Below, piece by piece: positions 1 to 6,530 of a stretch of DNA of 21,196 bases (positions within the stretch are counted from its first letter, which is position 1; every line of letters starts with the position of its first letter). The position numbers were made by a program, and so were the translations under genes. This DNA comes from DAIUFH01 sp036844705. Its GTDB lineage: Bacteria; Bacillota; Clostridia; Tissierellales; Tissierellaceae. The stretch covers positions 1-21,196 of the forward strand of contig DAIUFH010000035.1 in the NCBI GenBank assembly GCA_036844705.1. The letters are read 5' to 3'. The notes beneath the pieces were generated by a model. That model did not search any database and was not told the DNA's origin. It was given only the letters and a program-made list of their open reading frames with translations.

Positions 1-6
1 ATTGAT

Positions 7-41
7 ATTGATAATAAATGGCGTTGCCATTTATTATCAAT
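7..41. promoter_or_regulatory. Perfect 16-bp inverted repeat, candidate operator
   Basis: Arms 7-22 and 26-41 are perfectly complementary around a 3-nt loop (GTT). The right arm covers the -35 box (TTGCCA, 24-29) of the promoter of the MATE gene, so a protein bound here would block RNA polymerase. No T-run follows, which argues against a simple terminator. The family of the binding protein is unknown; a TetR- or MarR-type regulator is a guess. A terminator for a gene left of the window cannot be excluded. Confidence 0.55.
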
Positions 42-52
42 GATGCTATAAT
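24..52 (+). promoter_or_regulatory. Sigma-A promoter of the MATE gene
   Basis: TTGCCA (24-29) and TATAAT (47-52) are separated by exactly 17 nt. A TG at 44-45 adds an extended -10 element. It lies 36 nt upstream of the start codon and is one of the best promoter matches in the window. Confidence 0.8.
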
Positions 53-87
53 ATTTAGGGTATCTAAATAAAAAAGAGGTGCATTTA

Positions 88-1455
88 ATGGAGGTAGAAT
101 TACAAAAAAAAGAAGAGAGAAGAGAAATATTTAAAATAGCAGGTCCTGTATTTATAGAATTGTTTCTTGGAACCTTATTTGGTATGGTCGATATGATAAT
201 GCTGGGAAATTTCGGCGAGGTAGATATAGCTACAGCATCTATAGCTGCAGTTGGGATTACAAATCAATTGATTTTTATAGGTTTATCTTTGGTACAGGCA
301 CTGAATGCAGGGGCAACTGCCATGGTAGCTAGGTATATAGGGGCTAAAAAAGAGGATAGAATTGAGTCAGTAGTTAAGCATATTATAATACTCACTCAAG
401 TTTTTTTAGTTATACCTATTTTATTTTTAGGACTTGGAATTACGGATGGTATGATGACATTTTTGGGAGCTCATTCAGACACCATGGCTGTTGGAAGAAA
501 TTATTTCAGAATAGTAACCTTAGGTTTTATATTCCAGGCTTTTAACTTTTCATTGGTTGCTTCCTTAAGGGGAGCAGGAGATACTAAAACGCCAATGAAA
601 ATAAATCTTACAGCAAATCTTGCTAATGTATTTGGTAATGCGATATTGATATATGGCTTATTGGGCTTTCCTGCATTAGGTGCTACAGGAGCTGGTATAT
701 CTACGGCGTTGTCCCAGGTTGTAGCAACTATATTATTGATAAAGTACATATCCAAGAAGGACAGTACAATTCATGTCAGTTTAAAACACAAATTTTCATT
801 TGATAAAGATATTTTATATAATTTAGTAAAAATAGGCATGCCTGCAGCATTGGAACAGGTTGCTTTCAGGGTAGGAATATTGATATTTACAAAATTAGTT
901 GCAAGTCTTGGTACAGTTGCTTACGCAACGCATCAGATTTGTATCAATATTTTGAATTTGTCCTTTACTCCAGGTCAGGCTTTTGGTATATCAGCATCAA
1001 CACTTTCCGGTAAAAGTTTGGGAGCAAGTGAACCTGAACTTGCTGAAAGCTATATAAAGGAATGTAGTAAAATTGGAGCAGTTATTTCTGTGCTGATGGC
1101 TATCTTGTTCTTCTTATTTGGTCCGTTCATTGCAAGCTTTTATTCTAATAATTCGCAGGTAGTTGCTGAAGCATCGGATATATTGAAGCTTATGGCATTT
1201 ATTCAGCCTTTCCAAACAGCACAATTAATAACCTCTGGGGGATTAAGAGGAGCAGGGGATACTGTATGGACTCTTGTGGCTACTTTTATAGGAGTCTTAG
1301 GTGTAAGAATCGTATTTGCCTTTTATTTTGTCAGAGTTTTAGCATGGGGACTTATGGGTGCATGGGCATCAATGCTAATTGACCAACTAGTGAGATGGCT
1401 ATTGATAAAAATAAGATTTAAAACAAACAAATGGAAATATATATCTATAAGATAA
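88..1455 (+). CDS. MATE-family multidrug/sodium efflux transporter
   Basis: Integral membrane protein of the MATE (NorM/DinF-like) family, which exports cationic drugs or metabolites in exchange for Na+ or H+. The 455-residue length is typical and the sequence is a run of hydrophobic helices, expected to be 12. The two pseudo-symmetric halves are visible as a repeated LRGAGDT motif, near residue 160 (SLRGAGDTKTP) and near residue 385 (GGLRGAGDTVW). ATG at 88 is chosen over an in-frame GTG at 79 because AGAGGT (75-80) sits 7 nt before 88 and overlaps the GTG. The gene stands alone, with its own promoter and a shared terminator after it. The palindrome over its -35 suggests repression relieved by some inducer. 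The substrate cannot be told from the sequence. Confidence 0.92.
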   Translation: MEVELQKKEERREIFKIAGPVFIELFLGTLFGMVDMIMLGNFGEVDIATASIAAVGITNQLIFIGLSLVQALNAGATAMVARYIGAKKEDRIESVVKHIIILTQVFLVIPILFLGLGITDGMMTFLGAHSDTMAVGRNYFRIVTLGFIFQAFNFSLVASLRGAGDTKTPMKINLTANLANVFGNAILIYGLLGFPALGATGAGISTALSQVVATILLIKYISKKDSTIHVSLKHKFSFDKDILYNLVKIGMPAALEQVAFRVGILIFTKLVASLGTVAYATHQICINILNLSFTPGQAFGISASTLSGKSLGASEPELAESYIKECSKIGAVISVLMAILFFLFGPFIASFYSNNSQVVAEASDILKLMAFIQPFQTAQLITSGGLRGAGDTVWTLVATFIGVLGVRIVFAFYFVRVLAWGLMGAWASMLIDQLVRWLLIKIRFKTNKWKYISIR

Positions 1456-1476
1456 AAAACCTCCCAATGGGAGGTT
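1454..1476. terminator. Bidirectional intrinsic terminator between MATE and sdaAA
   Basis: Stem AACCTCCC (1458-1465), loop AAT, stem GGGAGGTT (1469-1476). Read on the minus strand the hairpin begins 4 nt after the sdaAA stop and is followed by a T-run (complement of 1454-1457), so it serves sdaAA best. On the plus strand it follows the MATE stop and is trailed by TAAATTATTT, so it may also end that transcript. Confidence 0.8.
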
Positions 1477-1479
1477 AAA

Positions 1480-2349
1480 TTATTTATAAACTTTCTTTGC
1501 TAGGTTTCTTCCTGATTCTGTAGCTGCGAGACCACCTTCTGCAGTTTCTCTCAAGGCTTCTGGCAATGATTTACCTACCTTATACATTGCTTCAACAACT
1601 TCATCAAATGGGACTAAAGCTTCCACACCTGCCAATGCCATATCTGCAGATATAAGTGAATTGACAACACCGGAAGCGTTTCTTAAATTGCAAGGATATT
1701 CGACTAAGCCTGCTATTGGGTCACAAACGAGACCCATAATATTGGTCAAAGCAAATCCAGCAGCATCCAATGATTGCTTTGGAGTTCCGCCGGCCATTTC
1801 TACTATGGCTCCAGCTGCCATTGCAGCTGCTACACCACATTCGGCTTGACAACCACCTTCGGCACCTGCAACAGTAGCATTTTTAGCAACAATTTCTCCG
1901 ATACCTGCTGCGGTAAATAGACCATTTATTAAATCATCATCACTTAAATTCAATTTTTCCTGTGCTGATAACATAGCACTTGGAAGTATTCCTGATGCTC
2001 CTGCTGTAGGAGAAGCACATATTTTACCCATTGAAGCATTTACCTCTGAAGTAGAAAGTGCCTTTGCCATAGCGGCGTTCATAAATTTACCACTGAGTGT
2101 ATTGCCACTTTTCATATAGTCCTGTACTCTTTTTGAATTACCGCCTGTTATTCCTGATACAGAACGAATCTCTTTATTCAATGCGGCGGTTGCAGAGGAT
2201 TTCATAACATCCAATGTTTCCTTCATTTTATCTTTAAGTTTATTGTAGGATATCTGTGTATCTTGATGTTCCTTCTCCAATACTATTTCATAAATCTTTG
2301 AATTTTTAGCTGCACAAAGTTCGAGTAATTCACTTCCTTTATTAAACAT
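1480..2349 (-). CDS. sdaAA: L-serine dehydratase, iron-sulfur-dependent, alpha subunit
   Basis: Catalytic subunit of the [4Fe-4S] L-serine ammonia-lyase, which converts L-serine to pyruvate and ammonia in the cytoplasm. At 289 aa it matches the separate alpha subunit of the Bacillus/Clostridium type rather than the long fused form. The motif CASPTAGASGILP lies at 111-123. Cys167, Cys209 and Cys220 have spacings of 42 and 11 residues, which agree with the cluster ligands I recall from the Legionella enzyme. The start ATG is 2 nt past the sdaAB stop, and its Shine-Dalgarno (AAGGAGCT on the minus strand) lies inside the end of sdaAB, so the two are translationally linked. It is the last gene before the terminator at 1454-1476. 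The enzyme is oxygen-sensitive in known members, which fits an anaerobe. Confidence 0.95.
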   Translation of the reverse strand: MFNKGSELLELCAAKNSKIYEIVLEKEHQDTQISYNKLKDKMKETLDVMKSSATAALNKEIRSVSGITGGNSKRVQDYMKSGNTLSGKFMNAAMAKALSTSEVNASMGKICASPTAGASGILPSAMLSAQEKLNLSDDDLINGLFTAAGIGEIVAKNATVAGAEGGCQAECGVAAAMAAGAIVEMAGGTPKQSLDAAGFALTNIMGLVCDPIAGLVEYPCNLRNASGVVNSLISADMALAGVEALVPFDEVVEAMYKVGKSLPEALRETAEGGLAATESGRNLAKKVYK

Positions 2350-2351
2350 AA

Positions 2352-3023
2352 TTAGCTCCTTTTCGTATTTATAAATCTCATACTAGTAATCTCACTTAAG
2401 TCAGATATCTCTTTTACTACTTTATCATCCAGACCTACGTCTAGTTCACAAAGCATCGTTGCCACGTTTCCCTCTCTTGAAACTTTCATGGTGGCAATAT
2501 TTATATCAGCTTCGGATAAAATTGAACTTATTTTACTTATGATTCCCTTTTTGTCTGGGTACTTTAAAATCATAGTTGGATATACTCCCGTAAATTCCAA
2601 TATATCCCCGTTTATTTCATTAATAATTACATTGCCACCTCCAATCGAAGAACCCTGAACGCAAAAATCATTTTTATGAGGGTATTTAAAAACTATTTTT
2701 ACAGTGTTTGGGTGTTGATATCCTAAATCAGTCGCTATAAATTCGATTTCTAGATCATTTTCCTTAGCTATCCTAAAGGAATCCTTCAATCTTTCATCAT
2801 CGGGATCAAAGCCAAGGATTCCTGCAACTAAAGCCTTGTCAGTACCATGACCTCGATATGTCTTGGCAAAGGAGCCATGAAGATAGAATTCTACCTTGTT
2901 GAATTTTTCGTCTCCTGCTATTTCTCTTGAAATTTTAGCTAACCTTGCTGCTCCTGCGGTATGGGAGCTAGAGGGACCAATCATTATTGGGCCTAATATA
3001 TCAAATGCGGAATAATCCTTCAT
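2352..3023 (-). CDS. sdaAB: L-serine dehydratase, iron-sulfur-dependent, beta subunit
   Basis: Regulatory/structural partner of SdaAA. The N-terminal half carries the family motif GPIMIGPSSSHTAGA (residues 11-25). The last 75 or so residues form an ACT domain (from about YPTMILKYPDKKGIISK, then NIATMKVSREG), a fold that usually senses an amino acid, here presumably serine. The 223-aa length is normal for a separate beta subunit. The ribosome-binding site TGGAGGT (minus strand, 3031-3037) is 7 nt before the ATG. It is the first gene of the sdaAB-sdaAA operon, read from the promoter at 3067-3096. Confidence 0.95.
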   Translation of the reverse strand: MKDYSAFDILGPIMIGPSSSHTAGAARLAKISREIAGDEKFNKVEFYLHGSFAKTYRGHGTDKALVAGILGFDPDDERLKDSFRIAKENDLEIEFIATDLGYQHPNTVKIVFKYPHKNDFCVQGSSIGGGNVIINEINGDILEFTGVYPTMILKYPDKKGIISKISSILSEADINIATMKVSREGNVATMLCELDVGLDDKVVKEISDLSEITSMRFINTKRS

Positions 3024-3066
3024 TGTCTATACCTCCAATACGTTATATTCTATACCTTTTAAATTT

Positions 3067-3096
3067 ATTATAAAGGATATATGTAATGATTTGCAA
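3067..3096 (-). promoter_or_regulatory. Promoter of sdaAB-sdaAA
   Basis: On the minus strand, TTGCAA (3091-3096) and TATAAT (3067-3072) are 18 nt apart, about 44 nt upstream of the sdaAB start codon. The -10 is perfect and the -35 matches 5 of 6 positions. Confidence 0.65.
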
Positions 3097-3130
3097 CCAA
3101 TATTAATATACCCAAATTTCGGCAATAAAG

Positions 3131-3148
3131 TGTATAATAGTATATAAT
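3131..3148 (+). promoter_or_regulatory. Possible -10 region(s) for the PfkB-like/DUF362 operon
   Basis: Two overlapping candidates, TATAAT at 3133-3138 and TATAAT at 3143-3148, lie 25-35 nt before the start codon. I see no good -35 box at 16-18 nt, so only the -10 hexamers support this. The 150-nt gap between sdaAB and this gene holds divergent promoters. Confidence 0.4.
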
Positions 3149-3173
3149 ATTATTAATTGGAGGTGAGCTCAAA

Positions 3174-4100
3174 ATGATACTTTCTATTGATTTAAATCCT
3201 GTTTTTAAAAGAAAATATTTTCTAAATGACATTCAGAAGAACGGAATTAATATTGCAAAAAATACAATTTATGGATCAGGTGGTGATGGTATTGAGTTAG
3301 CCTATTTCTTGAGCGGTTTGAACGAAGATGTGATTGTTAGCGGATTTATAGGTGGCATCAATGGAAGTTTTATTGAAAGTGAACTTAGCGAAGCAAATAT
3401 CTCACATGAATTTTATAAAATAAAGGATGAAACGTCTGATTGTCTATTACTAAGCTCCATAAATGAAGAAACTCTAATATATTCTAAAGACCCACGAATT
3501 ACAAGGGAAGAAACAGATGGCTTGTTTGAACGATGTATCGAGCTTATTAATAAAGCAAAAATAATATGTATTACTGGCAAATCACCTGCTAATATGCCAA
3601 AGGAAATATATTATGATATAGTAAAAAGAGGAAAAGATCTTAATAAAAAGGTTTTACTTTCCCTTAAAGGGGAAGAATTGGGTCTTGGACTGGAATCTGC
3701 TCCATATTTAGTAGTTATGGATAAAGATGAGCTTGAGGACATAACGAAATTAACGCTAGATTTTGAGTATGAAATAATCAAAGCAGGTCATTATATATTG
3801 GATAAAGGTGTTAGTATTGTCGTTATTTCTTTAGGACATAAGGGTTCAATTGTATTAACACCTGAAAATATATTTAGGGTAGGTATTCCTAGTATATCGA
3901 ATGATACGTGCAGAGTAAATTATGGTTATATGCTGGGAGGATATGCTTTGGCTCTTGAAAGAAATTATGATTTTGATATGATGTTAAAAATAGGGCAAGC
4001 TTGTGGTGTTATTAATTGCTACGATTATGAAGAAACAATAGATATGAGCGATATAAAAAGAATAATGGGAGAAATTGAAATTGGCAGATTTAGTTACTAA
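3174..4100 (+). CDS. Degenerate PfkB/ribokinase-fold protein (probable pseudokinase)
   Basis: The 308-aa protein aligns by eye with the 1-phosphofructokinase/LacC branch of PfkB sugar kinases: an N-terminal LNP (7-9), FIGG-x2-G, an ITGKSP segment where kinases have LSGSLP, and VISLGHKGS where they have VVSLGGDGA. All the functional motifs are altered. The substrate Asp after LNP is Lys12. GGKGIN is GGDGIE (36-41). The catalytic GAGD reads RVNY (247-250), so the catalytic base is Tyr250. The flanking D-T and Y-x-L-G-G-Y still mark the site. Sugar kinase activity is therefore unlikely; a binding, scaffold or regulatory role is possible but unproven. The Shine-Dalgarno GGAGGTGAG is close to the ATG. 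It is followed after 11 nt by the DUF362 gene, so the two are probably co-expressed. Confidence 0.75.
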   Translation: MILSIDLNPVFKRKYFLNDIQKNGINIAKNTIYGSGGDGIELAYFLSGLNEDVIVSGFIGGINGSFIESELSEANISHEFYKIKDETSDCLLLSSINEETLIYSKDPRITREETDGLFERCIELINKAKIICITGKSPANMPKEIYYDIVKRGKDLNKKVLLSLKGEELGLGLESAPYLVVMDKDELEDITKLTLDFEYEIIKAGHYILDKGVSIVVISLGHKGSIVLTPENIFRVGIPSISNDTCRVNYGYMLGGYALALERNYDFDMMLKIGQACGVINCYDYEETIDMSDIKRIMGEIEIGRFSY

Positions 4101-4111
4101 GGAGAAATCTA

Positions 4112-5245
4112 ATGAGTAAAATTGGCATAATTAAATGTAAAAATTATGAATACGAAAAAGTACTGGGTAGTGTGCATACATCTCTTGAAGGGCTAGACTC
4201 TGTAAAGAAAATGAAACCCGGTAAAGTATTGGTAAAGGTAAATCTACTAAAGAAAAACAAACCTGAAGATGGCGTAACAACGCATCCATATGTCGTTGAA
4301 GGGGTTGTAAGATTTCTGCAGGAAAGAGGACATGATGTGACTATAGGGGATAGTCCTGGAGGACCATTTTTAGCAAGAATGTTAAAAGTGATATACGATG
4401 CTAGTGGAATGACTGAGGTTGCTGAGAGAACGGGCTGTAAGCTTAACTTTGACACCGATTCTATTGATATACACAATGAGTCTGCAATGTATCTTAAAAA
4501 TATGAAAGTAGTTAAAGCTTTTACTGAGATGGATTATATAGTCTCCTGTGGCAAATTGAAGACACATACTATGATGACATATACAGGAGCTGTAAAAAAT
4601 CTCTTTGGAGTTATACCTGGTGTTATAAAGGCAGATTATCATTTAAAGATGAACGATGTAGACCATTTTGCAAATATGCTGATTGATATCTGTGAGTATA
4701 TGAAGCCAGTGTTTTCTATTTTGGACGGAATTGAGGCTATGGAAGGAGATGGACCATCAAGCGGTTCTATAAGAAACCTAGGGTTAATTCTTGCAGGAGA
4801 TAATACCTATGATTTAGATAATATTGCAACACAAATTGTAGGTATTGAAAATACTCCTACCATATTGGAATCATATAAAAGAAATTTACTTACCTCAAAA
4901 GATGAAATTGAAATCTTTGGAGATGATATTTCTGATATGAAGGTTGAACACTTTAGACTTCCTAAGTCAACCCATATTAATTATATCTCCGGGAAGATTC
5001 CAAAATCTGTTGAGAAATGGTTGTTAGATAATCTTAGACCTTATCCCATAATAAATTATGATATATGCATATCCTGCGGTATATGTAAACAAAACTGTCC
5101 AGCCAAGGTAATATCTATGGATTCAGGCAAGGTGAAGATAGATACAACTGGCTGCATAAGATGCTTCTGTTGCCATGAACTTTGTCCTCAAAAGGCTGTA
5201 GGAATCAAGAGAAATGTTCTTTACAAAATGATATTCAGGGAGTAG
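4112..5245 (+). CDS. DUF362 protein with C-terminal two-[4Fe-4S] ferredoxin domain
   Basis: The first 300 or so residues carry DUF362 hallmarks: VLVKVNLL near residue 40, TTHPYVV near 57, IGDSPGGPF near 78, then KLKTHTMMTYTGAVKNLFG followed by IPG and K-x3-H. The C-terminal segment (about 310-365) has CISCGICKQNCP and CIRCFCCHELCP, two classic CxxCxxCxxxCP motifs for [4Fe-4S] clusters. DUF362 proteins are common in anaerobes; their reaction is mostly unknown, and an electron-transfer or redox-enzyme role is inferred from the clusters. The ribosome-binding site AAGGAGA lies in the 11-nt gap after the PfkB-like gene, indicating a two-gene operon. I see no clear terminator after it; the next 198 nt hold repeats. 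Confidence 0.88.
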   Translation: MSKIGIIKCKNYEYEKVLGSVHTSLEGLDSVKKMKPGKVLVKVNLLKKNKPEDGVTTHPYVVEGVVRFLQERGHDVTIGDSPGGPFLARMLKVIYDASGMTEVAERTGCKLNFDTDSIDIHNESAMYLKNMKVVKAFTEMDYIVSCGKLKTHTMMTYTGAVKNLFGVIPGVIKADYHLKMNDVDHFANMLIDICEYMKPVFSILDGIEAMEGDGPSSGSIRNLGLILAGDNTYDLDNIATQIVGIENTPTILESYKRNLLTSKDEIEIFGDDISDMKVEHFRLPKSTHINYISGKIPKSVEKWLLDNLRPYPIINYDICISCGICKQNCPAKVISMDSGKVKIDTTGCIRCFCCHELCPQKAVGIKRNVLYKMIFRE

Positions 5246-5256
5246 GAATTAAGAGA

Positions 5257-5281
5257 TAAGAACTAAGAGTTAAGAACTAAG
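5257..5281. repeat. Short direct repeats (TAAGAACTAAG)
   Basis: The 11-mer TAAGAACTAAG occurs at 5257-5267 and again at 5271-5281, within a wider 5246-5288 stretch built of variants of AAGAACTAAGAG. It lies between the DUF362 gene and the palindromic element. It is noncoding and its function is unknown. Confidence 0.7.
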
Positions 5282-5284
5282 AAC

Positions 5285-5401
5285 TAAACCTGAGATTCTT
5301 CGCTATGCTCAGAATGACGTAAAGAAGGCTTTGGGATGATAAAGCGACTGTCATTCTGAGACGGGCAGGATAAGCTTTACTTCCGAAGAATCTCGGGTTT
5401 A
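5285..5401. repeat. 117-bp nested inverted-repeat element (MITE-like), copy 1
   Basis: Outer arms 5285-5302 and 5384-5401 form 18 continuous pairs with one G-U. Inner arms 5308-5318 (CTCAGAATGAC) and 5350-5360 (GTCATTCTGAG) form 11 perfect pairs. The ends are TAAACC and GGGTTTA. There is no ORF inside. The right half (5348-5401) aligns without gaps to 10613-10666, the second copy. Motifs of the type GTCATTCTGAG...GAAGAATCTC are, as I recall, widespread intergenic repeats in bacteria. Mobility is inferred, and no clear target duplication is seen. Confidence 0.75.
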
Positions 5402-5443
5402 AGGGTTTTAACTATTACTAACTGATTTTAAAGGAGTGATTTT

Positions 5444-6526
5444 TTGATCAAATTTGTACATACTGCTGACTTACATCTTGGACTACAATTTAATAAGGTT
5501 TCCTTTGATAAGGACAAGGCATATAATAGACGAAGCGAGCTATGGTCAACATTTCAGAGAATAGTTGATTATAGTGTAAAGATATGTGCTGATTTTCTCT
5601 TTATATCTGGAGATTTGTTTGAGGCAGATTATTTCACGCTGGGAGATATAAAGAGGGTTCGGGATATATTAGAAACAGCCAATGATGTAAATGTACTTAT
5701 ATCTGCGGGAAATCATGATTTACTAAATGTGAAGTCTCTTTACAAAAGAATTGAATGGAGTGATAATGTTACAATATTTAATACCATAGGGTTAGAATAT
5801 AAGGACTTTCCACATTTAAATACAAGGGTTTATGGATATAGCTGGGACAAACCTGAACTTAATGAGAATGATCTTTTTAAAGAAAATTTAGATTTAGATA
5901 AAAACATTAATAATATACTAATTATCCATGGGGATATTGGCAAGGAATCTAAATATCTTCCTATGGAAATTGATCAACTCAAGAAATTGAATATGGACTA
6001 TATTGCGCTCGGACATATACATAAACCAAATATTTATAATTCTAATATAGCATATTGCGGGTGCCCCGAGCCTTTGAACTTTGGAGAAACAGGTCCTAGA
6101 GGGATTATTAAAGGCATAATCAATGATGGAAAGACTGAAATAGAATTTATGCCATTTAGTAAAAGGACATTTTATGAAATAACTATTGAATTGAATGAAA
6201 ACATGGGTCATTTAGATATAGTTAATGAGATAAAAGAAGTGAATATAGGAAACCCAAGTATGGATTTTTATAGAATTAAACTTAAAGGCTATATTCAAAG
6301 AGACATAGATATTAATAATTTTAAAACAGATTTAGATGATGTTTTTTACCATTTGGAGCTTATCGATGAAACAACTCCTGATTATGACCTTGATGAACTT
6401 GAAGATTCAAATAGAGAAAATATCATAGGTCTCTATATAAAAAATATGAAGGAAAAGAATCTAGACGATGATACAATCAGGGATGCACTATATTTAGGTC
6501 TAGATGCTTTGATGAAGGTTAGGTAA
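5444..6526 (+). CDS. yhaO: YhaO-like DNA repair metallophosphoesterase (SbcD-related)
   Basis: A calcineurin-like metallophosphoesterase related to the nuclease SbcD/Mre11. The metal-binding motifs appear in order: TADLHLG (D9, H11), SGDLFE (near 55), SAGNHDLL (near 90), IIHGDIG (near 165) and ALGHIHKP (near 190). The remaining C-terminal 150 residues would form the capping/partner-binding region. It starts with TTG at 5444, supported by AAGGAGTG (5431-5438) 7 nt upstream of the start region; no ATG fits before the catalytic DLH. The stop is 4 nt before the large ATPase gene, the same pairing as yhaO-yhaN in Bacillus. The likely role is processing of DNA ends or hairpins together with that ATPase. 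The 360-aa length is normal for the family. Confidence 0.85.
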   Translation: MIKFVHTADLHLGLQFNKVSFDKDKAYNRRSELWSTFQRIVDYSVKICADFLFISGDLFEADYFTLGDIKRVRDILETANDVNVLISAGNHDLLNVKSLYKRIEWSDNVTIFNTIGLEYKDFPHLNTRVYGYSWDKPELNENDLFKENLDLDKNINNILIIHGDIGKESKYLPMEIDQLKKLNMDYIALGHIHKPNIYNSNIAYCGCPEPLNFGETGPRGIIKGIINDGKTEIEFMPFSKRTFYEITIELNENMGHLDIVNEIKEVNIGNPSMDFYRIKLKGYIQRDIDINNFKTDLDDVFYHLELIDETTPDYDLDELEDSNRENIIGLYIKNMKEKNLDDDTIRDALYLGLDALMKVR

Positions 6527-6530
6527 TTAT

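Noticed and set aside
7..41. Fur/PerR-type box
   Set aside because: The arms contain TGATAAT and ATTATCA, but they are about 20 nt apart instead of around 1 nt, so the known box is not formed.
3174..4100. Annotation as active 1-phosphofructokinase or tagatose-6-phosphate kinase
   Set aside because: The catalytic GAGD and two substrate motifs are replaced.
5257..5281. CRISPR array
   Set aside because: The repeats are only 11 nt, contiguous variants without spacers.
5285..5401. Intrinsic terminator of the DUF362 gene
   Set aside because: The loop is long and nested and no T-run follows; the related sequence at 10613-10666 supports a dispersed repeat.
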